Origin: Campylobacter showae CSUNSWCD
Lineage (GTDB): Bacteria > Campylobacterota > Campylobacteria > Campylobacterales > Campylobacteraceae
DNA length: 64,000 nucleotides
NCBI RefSeq assembly: GCF_000313615.1
Contig: NZ_AMZQ01000012.1
Location: 37,217 to 101,216 of the forward strand
Reading direction: 5' to 3'
Both the position numbers and the translations under genes were made by a program. Shown piece by piece: positions 26,805 through 36,358 of this stretch. The stretch's first letter is position 1. Each line of letters starts with the position of its first letter. The notes under the pieces were generated by a model. It did not search any database. It had not been told where the DNA came from and saw only the letters and a list, made by a program, of their open reading frames with translations.

Positions 26805-27312
26805 TTATTTATCGCACGCGCCGATAGCTCGCAAGATGGCGATCATACCCTCGGCCGCCACGTCGTTCGTGATCTTGCCAGCGTCGTTAAAATAGTAAAA
26901 ATTCATCACTCTAGCGCTAAATTTACGCCCAGTCGCTACAACGCCCGCAAAGTCATACTCATGCGTACCAGTGCAGAGCCAATACACCGCCACGCAGCGC
27001 TCGTCGGCCACCATGTCTTGCATCGCTCACTGCACATCAGGAAAACTATCTCGCATCATCTTTACTACCGCAAAGTACCCCTCTCCGCCGTAAAGCGGCT
27101 CCGGCGAAGCAGGCGTGAGAAATGGCGCCTTGGGATCTACCAGCTCTTTTAGAGTCGCCGCGTCTGCGCTGTTTATAGCTTTTTCAAAGCGCTCCACCCA
27201 GGCTTTTATTTTGCGATATTTTATCTGCGTTTTGGCTTGCGGCATTTAGCGTACCAGGTAGCGCCACAGCTCCCGAAACGGCGGCAAATTTTAGAAAATT
27301 TCGTCTTTTCAT
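26805..27312 (-). pseudogene. Broken Tat-exported SnoaL-like (NTF2-fold) protein gene
   Basis: Reading from ATG 27312 (AAGGAG 6 bases upstream) gives a twin-arginine signal, MKRRNFLKFAAVSGAVALPG. The frame is lost at an AAAA run (27204-27207 on the plus strand as TTTT), where removing one A rejoins it to the SnoaL-like body (AWVERFEKAINSADAATLKELVDP, then YGGEGYFAVVKMMRDSFPDVQ). A TGA at 27027-27029 then falls where this family usually has Trp (FPDVxW). The rest continues in frame (MVADERCVAVYWLCTGTHEYDFAGVVATGR) to the natural stop. Two lesions, so about 168 residues are no longer made in one piece. Confidence 0.8.
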
Positions 27313-27820
27313 CTTGTCTCCTTTTAAAAATATCCAACATCAAATTTTACCCACAAATTTGATTTAAGTCGTATTAAAAAAGATAGCATTTAGAATTTGA
27401 TCAAAGCCGCTCTGTCATTATAAACTCGCCAGGGCTTATCTGAGGCAGATCAGCCTCGTTTTGGACGCGCAAAAGTCGAGTCTTATTATCTGTCACGCCA
27501 CTGATAATAAGTTTAAAAATTTATCCTATTTATAGGCGTGTGATAGGTGCAACTTTTTAGTATCGGCCTGCGTTACTTCGCCGTTTTTAGAAGTGAGTGA
27601 GATACGAAATATCCTGCTAGACTATTCGCTTTGCCCAAGCTTTGCGATGTTTATCTAGTCAAATTTACCCGGCGAGTAAAAGTTATTTTTGAGGCAGTCT
27701 CGCATTTCAATCTTCAAATTTGAGCTTTTGTAAAAATTTTTATAAGTAAAAAGCTAGTGCACGGGCTCTAAATCAATCTACGCAAAAAGTGAGGAGATAA
27801 AGAGCCCATGCGGATTTCCC
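27313..27820. other. Noncoding gap between hemC and SnoaL-like pseudogene
   Basis: About 508 bases without a supported gene. It contains a perfect 9-bp inverted repeat, CTTATTATC (27482-27490) and GATAATAAG (27503-27511), and a 5-bp GAGGC/GCCTC hairpin at 27442-27457. Either could end hemC transcription; neither has a good U-run on the minus strand. Confidence 0.5.
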
Positions 27821-28756
27821 TCACGAATTAGCCATCTCCTCGGCGCGTTTTAGCAGCTCTTTTGCGCCCCTGCCGATAAATATCCGTCCAAGCGCGGCAC
27901 CCACACTCTTCCACTCGCTTTTTTGCGCGACGATATTTTCACGTATGCTCTCGCTGCCGTCGGGTAGTCCCACTACCGCGCGTATCTCGATCTTGTCGCC
28001 GTTTAAATTTGCATTTACGCCGATAGGCACCTGGCAGCCGCCCTCTAGCATCGCAACAAAATCACGCTCCACGGTCGTCTCTATCACGGCTTTTTCGTCT
28101 TTTAGAAACTCTATCAAATTTAAAATTTCAGCGTCATCTCTAGCCTCGATGCCTAGCGCACCCTGCCCCATCGCAGGAACCATCTGATCTAGCTCAAACG
28201 GCACGATATGCACGACTTCGGAGCGTAAATTTAAGCGGTTCACGCCCGCCATCGCTAGGATAATGGCGTCAAATTCGCCCTCTTTTAGCTTGCGCAGGCG
28301 TGTTTGGACGTTGCCTCGCAGCGAGATTATCTCAAGATCGGGCCGCATCGCTAAAAGCTGCATTTTGCGGCGTAGGCTCGTAGTGCCTACTCGCGCGCCC
28401 TCGGGCAGATCCTCAAATTTAGCGTATTTTTCGCTTAGCATCGCGTCCCTAACGTCCTCGCGCGAGCAGATCGCGGCCAGCACCAGCCCCTCTGGAAAAA
28501 CGACAGGCACGTCTTTTAGACTATGTACGGCGATGTGCGTTTCGCCGCTTAACATGCTATCTTCTAGCTCTTTTGTAAACAGTCCCTTGCCGCCGATCTT
28601 TGCTAGCGGGGTGTCAAGGATCACGTCGCCTTTGGTTTTCATGCCTGTTAGCTCGACCGCGATTTGCGGATAGCGTGATAGAATTTTATCCCTGATATGC
28701 TCGCTCTGCCACATCGCCAGCACGCTTTTTCTCGTTGCGATTTTTAGTTTTTCCAT
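27821..28756 (-). CDS. hemC: Hydroxymethylbilane synthase
   Basis: 311 residues. Joins four porphobilinogens into hydroxymethylbilane in haem synthesis. The cofactor-binding cysteine is Cys241 in EGGCQVPIG. Other family features: IATRKSVLAMWQSEHI at 6-21, HSLKDVP at 78-84, GTTSLRR at 124-130 and RGNVQTRL at 147-154. It overlaps fxsA-like by 13 bases and belongs to the run ispB-like-hemA-proS-fxsA-hemC, conserved in Campylobacter. Confidence 0.96.
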   Translation of the reverse strand: MEKLKIATRKSVLAMWQSEHIRDKILSRYPQIAVELTGMKTKGDVILDTPLAKIGGKGLFTKELEDSMLSGETHIAVHSLKDVPVVFPEGLVLAAICSREDVRDAMLSEKYAKFEDLPEGARVGTTSLRRKMQLLAMRPDLEIISLRGNVQTRLRKLKEGEFDAIILAMAGVNRLNLRSEVVHIVPFELDQMVPAMGQGALGIEARDDAEILNLIEFLKDEKAVIETTVERDFVAMLEGGCQVPIGVNANLNGDKIEIRAVVGLPDGSESIRENIVAQKSEWKSVGAALGRIFIGRGAKELLKRAEEMANS

Positions 28757-29181
28757 ATTTGCCTCTTTTCTTCTACGACTTCGACGTCAATGATCTCGCC
28801 ATCATCGCGCGGTTTGTCACGTCCGCTTTCAAATTTTCCGTAATAATATTCGCTCCCGCCCTTGCGTTCGCCGCCGTTTTTTAAATTTGCAAAAAATGCG
28901 ACCGCTACGATCGCCGCGCCCAAAACGTCGGTGATAAGCCCCGGGATAAACATAAAAAATCCCCCGATCGCCATACCTACGCTACTAAAAACGTCTGCGG
29001 GCTTAAAAAATGCGATATTGCTCGTGAGCTGAAAAAATCCGACACGAAATATAAAAAATAGTCCCAAAACGGCCGACGCGATGACCTCTAGGACTAAATT
29101 TAAAAATCCGTACGCGTGGATGAAAAAATACGCCGCTACGATCTCCAAAATGACGTAGGGCGTAAAAAAATGCCTTATCAT
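28744..29181 (-). CDS. FxsA family membrane protein
   Basis: 145 residues with three to four hydrophobic segments. The FxsA pattern is clear: [24 protein letters not shown] and then [17 protein letters not shown], followed by a hydrophilic tail rich in Gly, Arg and Glu. E. coli FxsA overexpression relieves phage T7 exclusion by F; the normal role is unknown. Overlaps proS by four bases (ATGA). Confidence 0.87.
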   Translation of the reverse strand: MIRHFFTPYVILEIVAAYFFIHAYGFLNLVLEVIASAVLGLFFIFRVGFFQLTSNIAFFKPADVFSSVGMAIGGFFMFIPGLITDVLGAAIVAVAFFANLKNGGERKGGSEYYYGKFESGRDKPRDDGEIIDVEVVEEKRQIWKN

Positions 29182-30890
29182 AAGCTCTTTAGTCGCGCTA
29201 AAATTTCGCTCACTTTGACGGTTTCTTTAGTTAGCCCGTCACGCGTAACGAGCTCGACCGTGCCCTCTGCTAGTCCTTTGCCCACGATCACGGCATAAGG
29301 AAATCCCATTAGTTCAAAATCGTTCATCTTTACGCCAAAGCGCTCGTTTCTATCGTCAAGCAGCACAGAAATGCCAGCCGCGCGCAAGTCCTCGTAAAGC
29401 CCCTGAGCAAATTTGACTCCCTCTTCGTCTTTTAAATTTGAGACGATGATTTCAAATTTAAACGGAGCTAGGGTTTCGTTCCAGATTATGCCCTTTTCGT
29501 CGTGCTTGGCCTCGACGGCGACGGCAACCAGGCGGCTGATGCCGATACCGTAGCAGCCCATGATAAACGGTTTTGCCTTGCCGTTTTCATCTAAAAACGT
29601 CGCACCCATCGGCTCAGAGTACTTAGTACCTAGCTTAAATATATGTCCAACCTCGATACCTTTACTAACGCTTAAATTTCCGCCGCAGCAAGGGCACTTA
29701 TCGCCGGCTTTGACCGCGGTTAGGTCTTTGAAACGATCGGCGTTAAAGCTACTAACGCTAACGCCGACGAAGTGATAATCCCGCTCGTTTGCGCCGCAGA
29801 TCATCTGCGATTCGCCTTCAAGCTCTTTGTCGATGTAAAACTCCACGCCTTTTAGCCCGACCGGCCCGCAAAATCCGCCCACAAGCCCGGCTGCCGCGAT
29901 CTGGGATTCAGTCGCATCCGCTAGCTCGAGCGCTCCGCACGCGTTTTGCGCTTTAACCTCTTGTAGTTCGTCCTCGCCGCGCACGAAAAATACCACGATT
30001 TTCTCGCTCTTTTCGCCTTTATCGTCGATAAAAATCGCCTTTTTTATCACCGCTTTTATACAGTAAAACTCATCAACTCTAAAAAACTCCGCCACGTCTT
30101 TGATGGTTTTGGCGTTTGGAGTTAAAAATTTAGCCGCGTCAGCCTCGGGCCGCTCAGCCTGCGTCGTTCGTTTTGCGCGGGTTGCGGCCTCTATGTTTGC
30201 GGCATAGTCGCAGTTTTCGCAGACGATGATGTCGTCCTCGCCGCTATTTGCAAGCACCATAAACTCTTTACTTCCGCTGCCGCCTATCGCGCCGCTATCG
30301 GCTCTAACCGCGCGGAAATTTAGCCCAAGGCGAGTAAAAATTTTGCTATAAGTTTTCTCCATCAGGTCAAATTCACGGTCCAGATCCTCGGCGCTTGCAT
30401 GAAAGCTATATCCGTCCTTCATCAAAAACTCGCGCCCTCTAAGTAGCCCAAATCTCGGCCTCGCTTCATCTCTAAATTTGGTATTGATCTGATACAAATT
30501 TAGCGGCAGCTGCTTATAGGACGTCACTTTGCCTCGCACGAGCGCGACGACGCTCTCTTCGTTGGTCGGGCTTAGGACGAAGTCGTTTTCCTTGCGGTCC
30601 TTAAAGCGCAAAAGCTCCTTGCCATAGACGTCAAAGCGTCCGCTCTCGCGCCAAAGATCAGCCGACGTCACGAAGCTCATCGAGATCTCCTGCGCGCCCG
30701 CCTCGTCAAGCTCCTCTTTGACGATATTTTTTATATTTTCAAGCACTCGTTTTCCAAGCGGCAAAAAGTTGTAAAGTCCGCTACCTACCTGCTCGGCGTA
30801 GCCCGCTCGGAGCAAAAATTTATGACTTGCCAGGCTTGCGTCTTTTGGCGCTTCTTTTGCTGTCGGCGCGTAAAATTTGCTAAATTTCAT
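29178..30890 (-). CDS. proS: Prolyl-tRNA synthetase
   Basis: 570 residues from ATG 30890, preceded by GGGAG; it overlaps the hemA stop as ATGA. Class II synthetase of the bacterial type: motif 1 region [19 protein letters not shown], motif 2 [21 protein letters not shown], an inserted YbaK-like editing domain between about 230 and 390, motif 3 [13 protein letters not shown], and a C-terminal anticodon-binding domain. Charges tRNA(Pro) and would clear Ala-tRNA(Pro). Confidence 0.96.
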   Translation of the reverse strand: MKFSKFYAPTAKEAPKDASLASHKFLLRAGYAEQVGSGLYNFLPLGKRVLENIKNIVKEELDEAGAQEISMSFVTSADLWRESGRFDVYGKELLRFKDRKENDFVLSPTNEESVVALVRGKVTSYKQLPLNLYQINTKFRDEARPRFGLLRGREFLMKDGYSFHASAEDLDREFDLMEKTYSKIFTRLGLNFRAVRADSGAIGGSGSKEFMVLANSGEDDIIVCENCDYAANIEAATRAKRTTQAERPEADAAKFLTPNAKTIKDVAEFFRVDEFYCIKAVIKKAIFIDDKGEKSEKIVVFFVRGEDELQEVKAQNACGALELADATESQIAAAGLVGGFCGPVGLKGVEFYIDKELEGESQMICGANERDYHFVGVSVSSFNADRFKDLTAVKAGDKCPCCGGNLSVSKGIEVGHIFKLGTKYSEPMGATFLDENGKAKPFIMGCYGIGISRLVAVAVEAKHDEKGIIWNETLAPFKFEIIVSNLKDEEGVKFAQGLYEDLRAAGISVLLDDRNERFGVKMNDFELMGFPYAVIVGKGLAEGTVELVTRDGLTKETVKVSEILARLKSL

Positions 30891-32179
30891 TCGTTCTCCC
30901 ATTCAAATTCATTATTTTCTTCTTGCGGCGTTTGCTCCGCGATGTTAAAGATTTCCCCGATAGCTCTTAACTGCGCTTCGCTTCCCGCAGCGCCCGCTAG
31001 GTTTTTTAAATTTATCGTCGGCGAGTGCAAAAACGCCTTAAAAACCTGATGTATGAGGCGGTACGCTTCCTCTTTATCGCTATGTTTTAGATAGCCCTTT
31101 TTTAGGGCTTTTGCGAGTTCTCTTTCGGCGCACTCTTTAGCCTGTTCTCTGATGCCTTTGATTAGCGGCGTGACTGCTAGTTCGCGCAGCATTTGGAAAA
31201 ATGCCGCCGTATTTCGCCCGACGATACCGTATGCGATCTGCGCCTGTTCCTCACGCAGGGCGAGATTTTTATTTACGATCTCCTGCAGGTCGTCCACGGC
31301 GTAAATTTTGATATTTTCACTCTCCGTGATAGCGACATCGCGCGGCACGGCGATGTCGAAAAAATAACGCTTAAACTCCCTAGTCTCAACCATAGAGTCG
31401 ATCAAAACGGGATGCGGCGCGGCAGTCGCGGAAAATATGATTTGATATTTGTTAATATACTGCGCTACGTTTGAAAGTGCGTCGTATTCGTTATTATCCC
31501 CCAGCGTCAGGGCTAAATTTTTAGCGCGCTCTTTGTTTCGGCTGACGATTATCGTTCGCGCGCCGCTTGCTATTAGATGTTTTGCGGCTAGCTCCGCCAT
31601 CTCTCCAGCTCCCACTATCACGGCAACCATGCCGTTTAATGTGCCAAAAATCTCCTTTGCCTTCGCCACTGCAACGCTTGAGACCGAGATCGGATTTTTG
31701 GAGATTTCAGTTTTGTTTCGCACCTCCGCCGCACACTTAAAGGCAAACTCCATCGCCCTGCCAAGCTTTGCGCCGCATTTGCCGTTAGCGCGGGCAAATT
31801 TATACGCCTCTTTTAGCTGACCTGCGATCTGCGTCTCGCCGATGACTAGGCTATCTAGCGAACTAGCTACGGCAAAGAGGTGGTGCACGGCGCCGTTATC
31901 CTCGTAGATGTCGGCTCTGCTTTGCAGCTCCTCAAAAGGGATGCCGCAGATGAGCGACATGCAGGCGATGATGTGCTTGCTAGCGCCTTCAACAGTCTTA
32001 ACGCTAGCGATGATCTCGACGCGGTTGCAGGTGCTAAGCACCATACATTCGTTGATATTTTGGCTGGAGCTAATGAGGCGTAAAATTTCGTTTTTGCGCT
32101 CGATGTTAGAAAAAGAGAGCTTTTCGCGCACGGAGATATCGGTGTTTTTGTGCGTAAAGCTCACGCTTGCGTAATGCAT
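30887..32179 (-). CDS. hemA: Glutamyl-tRNA reductase
   Basis: 430 residues. Reduces Glu-tRNA to glutamate-1-semialdehyde, the first step of C5 haem synthesis. Catalytic Cys51 in [13 protein letters not shown] site [17 protein letters not shown]; specificity segment [18 protein letters not shown]-terminal dimerisation helices present. Its ATG overlaps the stop of the prenyl synthase gene by one base (TAATG), so translation is probably coupled. Confidence 0.96.
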   Translation of the reverse strand: MHYASVSFTHKNTDISVREKLSFSNIERKNEILRLISSSQNINECMVLSTCNRVEIIASVKTVEGASKHIIACMSLICGIPFEELQSRADIYEDNGAVHHLFAVASSLDSLVIGETQIAGQLKEAYKFARANGKCGAKLGRAMEFAFKCAAEVRNKTEISKNPISVSSVAVAKAKEIFGTLNGMVAVIVGAGEMAELAAKHLIASGARTIIVSRNKERAKNLALTLGDNNEYDALSNVAQYINKYQIIFSATAAPHPVLIDSMVETREFKRYFFDIAVPRDVAITESENIKIYAVDDLQEIVNKNLALREEQAQIAYGIVGRNTAAFFQMLRELAVTPLIKGIREQAKECAERELAKALKKGYLKHSDKEEAYRLIHQVFKAFLHSPTINLKNLAGAAGSEAQLRAIGEIFNIAEQTPQEENNEFEWENE

Positions 32180-33072
32180 TAAAATTCCCTATCTATCATT
32201 GATTTTACGATGTTTTCTAGGCCGTCTATGTTAAATTTCTCTACCGATTTTATCGCCTGCTCGCCTAAATTTTTAGCCACTTCTATGCTTTTTTTTATCG
32301 CGCCCGTTTCGTCCATCTTTGCCCTTACCCAGCCGCGCTCGGCCTCGCTAAGATCCTTTTTAAATAGGCTTTTTAGCTTCTCTTTGTCCGCTTCGCTTAA
32401 GCTTTCGTAAAGATAAATGTAAGGCAGCGTCGTTTTACCCTCTTTAAAGTCGCTAAAATTCGGTTTTCCAAGCGTCGTGGCGTCTTGTGTGACGTCTAGG
32501 ATGTCGTCGATTATCTGAAATGCTAGGCCTAAATTTTTGCCGTAAATTTTAAAATTACGCGCGTCAAGCCCAGCCAGCATCGCTCCGACCGCGGCAGCAG
32601 CCTCGATCAAAACGGCGGTTTTATAGTAGATCATCGTTTCGTATGCGAACTTGTCTTCGTTAAATTTAGCCGAGAGATCCACGTCCATCATCTCGCCCAC
32701 GCTTAGTTTGCTAACCGCGCCCGATATCTCTCCCGCGATCTCGTGCGGAAATTTAGATAGCTCGTAAAAGCCCTTCGAGTAGAGGATATCGCCCAGCATC
32801 ACGGCGTTTTTGGTGCCAAAGCTCGCATTTATACTAGGGCTTCCACGCCTGGTGTTCGCGTCGTCTATTACGTCGTCGTGAAGTAAACTAGCTAGGTGAA
32901 TAAGCTCGATAATCGCGCAAATTTTGAGACTTTGCTCGCTTTCGCCCGCTATTTTTAAAAGTAGCTTAGAGCGCAGCTTTTTACCCGAATTTATCCGCGC
33001 AAACATCGCATTTGCAGGCTCGTAGCCAAGCTCTGCGATAAAATTTTTCATTATCAGATCGATTTTTTCCAT
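32179..33072 (-). CDS. ispB: Polyprenyl diphosphate synthase
   Basis: 297 residues. Trans-prenyl synthase building the long chain for menaquinone. First Asp-rich motif LLHDDVIDDANTRRG (Asp66-Asp71) and second FQIIDDILDVT near 186-196 are intact; GKKLRSKLLL at 30-39 binds the homoallylic substrate. It could be octaprenyl or another chain length; the residues near the first motif do not settle it. Sits directly before hemA, as in C. jejuni. Confidence 0.88.
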   Translation of the reverse strand: MEKIDLIMKNFIAELGYEPANAMFARINSGKKLRSKLLLKIAGESEQSLKICAIIELIHLASLLHDDVIDDANTRRGSPSINASFGTKNAVMLGDILYSKGFYELSKFPHEIAGEISGAVSKLSVGEMMDVDLSAKFNEDKFAYETMIYYKTAVLIEAAAAVGAMLAGLDARNFKIYGKNLGLAFQIIDDILDVTQDATTLGKPNFSDFKEGKTTLPYIYLYESLSEADKEKLKSLFKKDLSEAERGWVRAKMDETGAIKKSIEVAKNLGEQAIKSVEKFNIDGLENIVKSMIDREF

Positions 33073-33095
33073 TTATGCTCACTTAAATTTTGCTT

Positions 33096-33551
33096 TTATC
33101 TGGCGTTTTGCGCGCTGTTTTGAGCGCCGCCCTGCTTTTTTGGCGGGTCCAAAAACTCTACGTCCACGCGCTGTTCATCGTCGTTTATCAGCACGCGAAA
33201 TTTCGCCACGCCTTGCTTAAAATCCTCAAAAACGAGATAAAGCGCGACGCGGTCGCTAGGCGGATACTTGAGGTCAGGTATCAAAGTCTGCTTATAGGTT
33301 TCAAGGCCGCGCCTTAGCGACATAACAAGCTGGCGAGGATAGTTTCGGTAGCGCGAATGAACGATAATGTTCGTGTTATCAAAAAGCGTCCAGCGAAAGT
33401 CGAAGCTCTCACGCTCGTCCGTACCCTTTTTAGTGACGAAAACCCGTGCCCACTCGTCTTTTTTGAGCTCAAAAAGGTGCTCTTCCTCGAAATTTACCGC
33501 GCCGAAAGCCAGCGATAAAAACAACGAAAATATAACGGCTATTTTACTCAT
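33096..33551 (-). CDS. Conserved exported protein of unknown function
   Basis: 151 residues with a clear signal peptide (MSKIAVIFSLFLSLAFGA). The mature part is beta-rich and charged (FELKKDEWARVFVTKKGTDERESFDFRWTLFDNTNIIVHSRYRNYPRQLVMSLRRG in short runs) and ends in a low-complexity Gly/Gln/Asn/Ala tail. Not a named family to me. It keeps its place between the DUF2018 gene and the prenyl synthase gene as in other Campylobacter. Starts within the last 8 bases of the upstream gene. Confidence 0.8.
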   Translation of the reverse strand: MSKIAVIFSLFLSLAFGAVNFEEEHLFELKKDEWARVFVTKKGTDERESFDFRWTLFDNTNIIVHSRYRNYPRQLVMSLRRGLETYKQTLIPDLKYPPSDRVALYLVFEDFKQGVAKFRVLINDDEQRVDVEFLDPPKKQGGAQNSAQNAR

Positions 33552-33801
33552 TTTGACTTAAAATATCCCCACTAAGCCCGATATAAATGTCGTTTAGACG
33601 CTCATTTATCAGGGTTTGATTTTGAGAAATAAACGAATTTTGCGCCGTTTCGTCAAAGCCGTTTTTTTCACAAAATTCGCTCATTGCGATAAATTTTTCA
33701 AAGGTCTTTTCAAGCTCGTTTTCGACTAAGTTTTTGTTCGCGTTAAATAAAATTTCAAAGAATTTTTCTCTCGGACTTTGAGAAAATATATCATAATCCA
33801 T
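33544..33801 (-). CDS. DUF2018 family protein
   Basis: 85 residues, helical and acidic, of a small family found in epsilonproteobacteria (YDIFSQSPREKFFEILFNAN start is typical). No function known. It overlaps the exported protein gene by 8 bases and probably starts the transcription unit leading to ispB, hemA, proS, fxsA-like and hemC. Confidence 0.82.
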   Translation of the reverse strand: MDYDIFSQSPREKFFEILFNANKNLVENELEKTFEKFIAMSEFCEKNGFDETAQNSFISQNQTLINERLNDIYIGLSGDILSQNE

Positions 33802-33891
33802 AAATTTTAAAACCTTTTGTAAATCTTAAAATACATACTATTTTTTGTAAAATCTTACCTAAAATCATACGCACTATAATACGCTAAATTT

Positions 33892-34515
33892 TTATAACTT
33901 CTCGATATATAGGGCTGCCTCAGCCACCGTAAAGACATTGTCGCAGCTTGGACTTTGACTACCAAAGCCCCAGCAAACGTTTAGATATTTCATATCAGCA
34001 TTGCGTGCGGCAAGCTCATCTTTTTTACTATCTCCGACAAATATCGCTTTATCAAATTTTCCTGATTTTAATATCAAATTTAGCATCGCGGGATCTGGTT
34101 TTTGAGGTACGTTTTCGTCCGCTCCTACTATAAGATCAAAAAATTTAAATATTCTGCTTCTTTGTAAAATTTCATCCAAAGTATATCTTGGCGCATTGCT
34201 AGCTAGAGCGACGAAGTGCCCCGCCTCTTTTAGTCCTGCTAGCAGTCCATCGACGCCATCATATGCAGTAGCGTATTCGCGGTAATTTTTCTTAAATTTG
34301 GCTTCAAAGTTATCCCGCAGTTTCATATCCGGCTTATCGATACCGTAAAAGTCAAGCCCCAAATTTCGCCCCGGCTCGTTTATGGCCTTTACGATAAACT
34401 CGGCCGCCAGATCGCCATCAAGCCCTAGCTCGCGCCGCACCTCGTTTACCGTCTTGCAGATCGCTTTTGCGCTATCTATGAGCGTGCCGTCCATGTCAAA
34501 TATCACGCATTTCAC
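33892..34515 (-). CDS. HAD family hydrolase, phosphoglycolate phosphatase-like
   Basis: 207 residues. HAD motif I is FDMDGTLIDS with Asp7 and Asp9; motif II ALASNAPRY near 104; motif III Lys in PQKPDPAML; motif IV FVGDSKKDELAARNA. A helical cap domain lies between motifs I and II. Family includes Gph and other small phosphatases; the substrate cannot be fixed. Overlaps the upstream gene by four bases (ATGA). Confidence 0.87.
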   Translation of the reverse strand: MKCVIFDMDGTLIDSAKAICKTVNEVRRELGLDGDLAAEFIVKAINEPGRNLGLDFYGIDKPDMKLRDNFEAKFKKNYREYATAYDGVDGLLAGLKEAGHFVALASNAPRYTLDEILQRSRIFKFFDLIVGADENVPQKPDPAMLNLILKSGKFDKAIFVGDSKKDELAARNADMKYLNVCWGFGSQSPSCDNVFTVAEAALYIEKL

Positions 34516-34844
34516 TCTTCGTCCTTATATTTTTTTCTATGTTTTTCTTTTTTATACGTTTTTTGATTTTTTAGCTTTTCTAGCGCGTTGGCGTAGGCTA
34601 TTAGCTCGGCTCTCTCGCCGCCTTTTACGACCAAATTTACGAAATTTTCAAGAGATTTCGAGTAGGCGTTATCTAAAAAAACGGGCTCGATCTTGCGTAA
34701 AATTTCGGCGTTTTTGCCGACCCTAGCGCGAAATTCGCCCTCGTTAAAATCCTCTCTTTTTAGCGCGCTAATCGCTGCTTTTGCGAATTTTTCCAAGCCG
34801 CGCAGGTATTTTACGCGCTTAAATTTGTCGTTTTGTTCAGCCAT
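34512..34844 (-). CDS. Small charged helical protein, unknown
   Basis: 110 residues, rich in Lys, Glu, Ala and Leu, probably all helical, ending in a very basic Lys/Tyr/His tail (KKEKHRKKYKDEE). Start supported by AAAGGAAAAA. Not recognised. Coupled with the HAD phosphatase gene by ATGA overlap. Confidence 0.7.
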   Translation of the reverse strand: MAEQNDKFKRVKYLRGLEKFAKAAISALKREDFNEGEFRARVGKNAEILRKIEPVFLDNAYSKSLENFVNLVVKGGERAELIAYANALEKLKNQKTYKKEKHRKKYKDEE

Positions 34845-34891
34845 TTTTTCCTTTCAAAAGCCCAATTATACCAATTTAAACATTTAGCGGT

Positions 34892-34897
34892 TATAAT
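34892..34897 (+). promoter_or_regulatory. -10 box of metY
   Basis: Perfect TATAAT, 27 bases before the metY ATG. No consensus -35 and no visible S-box or other riboswitch upstream; the gap is only 79 bases. Confidence 0.65.
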
Positions 34898-34923
34898 GCG
34901 CGCAAATTTTACAAGGAGAAAAG

Positions 34924-36195
34924 ATGCAAAAAGAGACGATCGCCACGCACTATGGCTACGACACCAAGGCAGGCCCCGGCGCCATGGCGGTGCCGATTTA
35001 CCAGACTACGGCTTATGATTTCGGTAGCGCCGAGACGGCCGCGGCGAGATTTCAGCTAGAAGCTCCTGGCCACATCTATACAAGGCTGGGCAACCCAACG
35101 ACGGACGTGCTAGAGAGCCGTATAGCCGCGCTCGAGGAGGGCTCAGCCTCTATCGTGACGGCCAGCGGTCAGGCGGCGATTTTTTACTCGATCGCAAATT
35201 TAGCCGCAGTCGGCGACAACATCATCGTGGCAAAGAAAATTTACGGTGGCACGATGGTTCTTTTTATGCACACGCTTAAGCGTTTCGGTATCGAGGCGCG
35301 AGTGTTTGACAGCGACAGCGCGGACGATCTTGAAAATTTGATCGACGATAAAACTCGCGCGATATTTTTCGAGACGCTATCAAACCCGCAAATCGCAATA
35401 CCAAATTTTAAAAAGATCGTCGAGATCGCGGACAAGCACGGCGTCGTAACGATCGCCGATAACACCGTGCCTACGCCGATCATTTTCCAGCCGCTAAATC
35501 ACGGCGTAGACGTCGTCGTGCATAGCGCTAGCAAATATATCTGCGGCCAAGGTCTAAGCCTATCTGGCGCGGTCGTCGCTAGCAAAAATTTAAACGCTAA
35601 GTTAGTCGGTAACGCCAGGTACGCGCACTTTAACGAGCCTGATGAGAGCTATCACGGGCTAGTTTACGCGCAAATGGCGGATAAATTTGACATCTATACG
35701 CTGCGCATGAGAGTGGCTTTGGTGCGCGACATAGGCGCTACGATCTCGCCTTTTAACTCATGGCAGCTGATACAGGGGCTTGAGACGTTAAGCGTTCGTA
35801 TCGAGAGACACTCGCAAAATGCGCGCAAGATCGCCGAGTTTTTAAACTCGCATAAACATGTCAAGCGCGTAACCTACCCTGCGCTAAAAAGCGATCCCGA
35901 GCACGAAAAGGCGCAAAAATACTTTAAAGACGGTATGGCTAGCGGGCTAATGTGCTTTGAAACCGATAGCTTTGAACGCGCCGTAAAGATGCTGGGCAAA
36001 GTAAAGCTATTTAAAATCGTCGTAAATATCGGCGACTCAAAGTCACTCATCACGCACCCGGCCTCCACTACGCATCAGCAGCTCTCGAGCGAGGAGCTAA
36101 CGAAAGCTGGCATAACAAAAGAACTAATCAGAATAAGCGTCGGCCTAGAAAACGCCGACGACCTCATCGCCGATCTGGCGCAGGCTTTGGAGTAA
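34924..36195 (+). CDS. metY: O-acetylhomoserine sulfhydrylase (MetY)
   Basis: 423 residues. PLP enzyme of the Cys/Met metabolism family making homocysteine from O-acetylhomoserine and sulfide. PLP lysine is Lys204 in HSASKYICGQG; YTRLGNPTTDVLE near 52-64 and ASGQAAIFYSIANL near 80-93 are typical, and the C terminus RISVGLENADDLIADL is diagnostic. Slightly longer than MetB/MetC types, which supports MetY. Strong AAGGAG site. Convergent with the phase-variable gene downstream. Confidence 0.92.
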   Translation: MQKETIATHYGYDTKAGPGAMAVPIYQTTAYDFGSAETAAARFQLEAPGHIYTRLGNPTTDVLESRIAALEEGSASIVTASGQAAIFYSIANLAAVGDNIIVAKKIYGGTMVLFMHTLKRFGIEARVFDSDSADDLENLIDDKTRAIFFETLSNPQIAIPNFKKIVEIADKHGVVTIADNTVPTPIIFQPLNHGVDVVVHSASKYICGQGLSLSGAVVASKNLNAKLVGNARYAHFNEPDESYHGLVYAQMADKFDIYTLRMRVALVRDIGATISPFNSWQLIQGLETLSVRIERHSQNARKIAEFLNSHKHVKRVTYPALKSDPEHEKAQKYFKDGMASGLMCFETDSFERAVKMLGKVKLFKIVVNIGDSKSLITHPASTTHQQLSSEELTKAGITKELIRISVGLENADDLIADLAQALE

Positions 36196-36251
36196 AATAA
36201 GGCTAAATTTGAAAGATAAATTCGGCTAAATTTAAGCTAAATTCAAATATA

Positions 36252-36279
36252 CCCCTTCGGCGGTTTCACCGCCCTGGGG
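36252..36279. repeat. Nested GC-rich hairpin downstream of metY
   Basis: CCCC (36252-36255) pairs with GGGG (36276-36279) around an inner GGCGG/CCGCC stem with a 5-base loop. It lies 57 bases after the metY stop and may act with the next hairpin as a bidirectional terminator. Confidence 0.5.
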
Positions 36280-36302
36280 CTAAACGCTAGATTGTTAAAT
36301 TT

Positions 36303-36327
36303 GATCAAGAGGGCTTCCCTCTTGATC
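36303..36327. terminator. Perfect 11-bp hairpin between convergent genes
   Basis: GATCAAGAGGG (36303-36313) and CCCTCTTGATC (36317-36327) pair fully around a 3-base loop between metY and the phase-variable gene. There is no strong T-run on either side, so the terminator role is inferred from position. Confidence 0.55.
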
Positions 36328-36358
36328 CTTGGCTCGTCCAAACTCAAATTTGAGCAGG

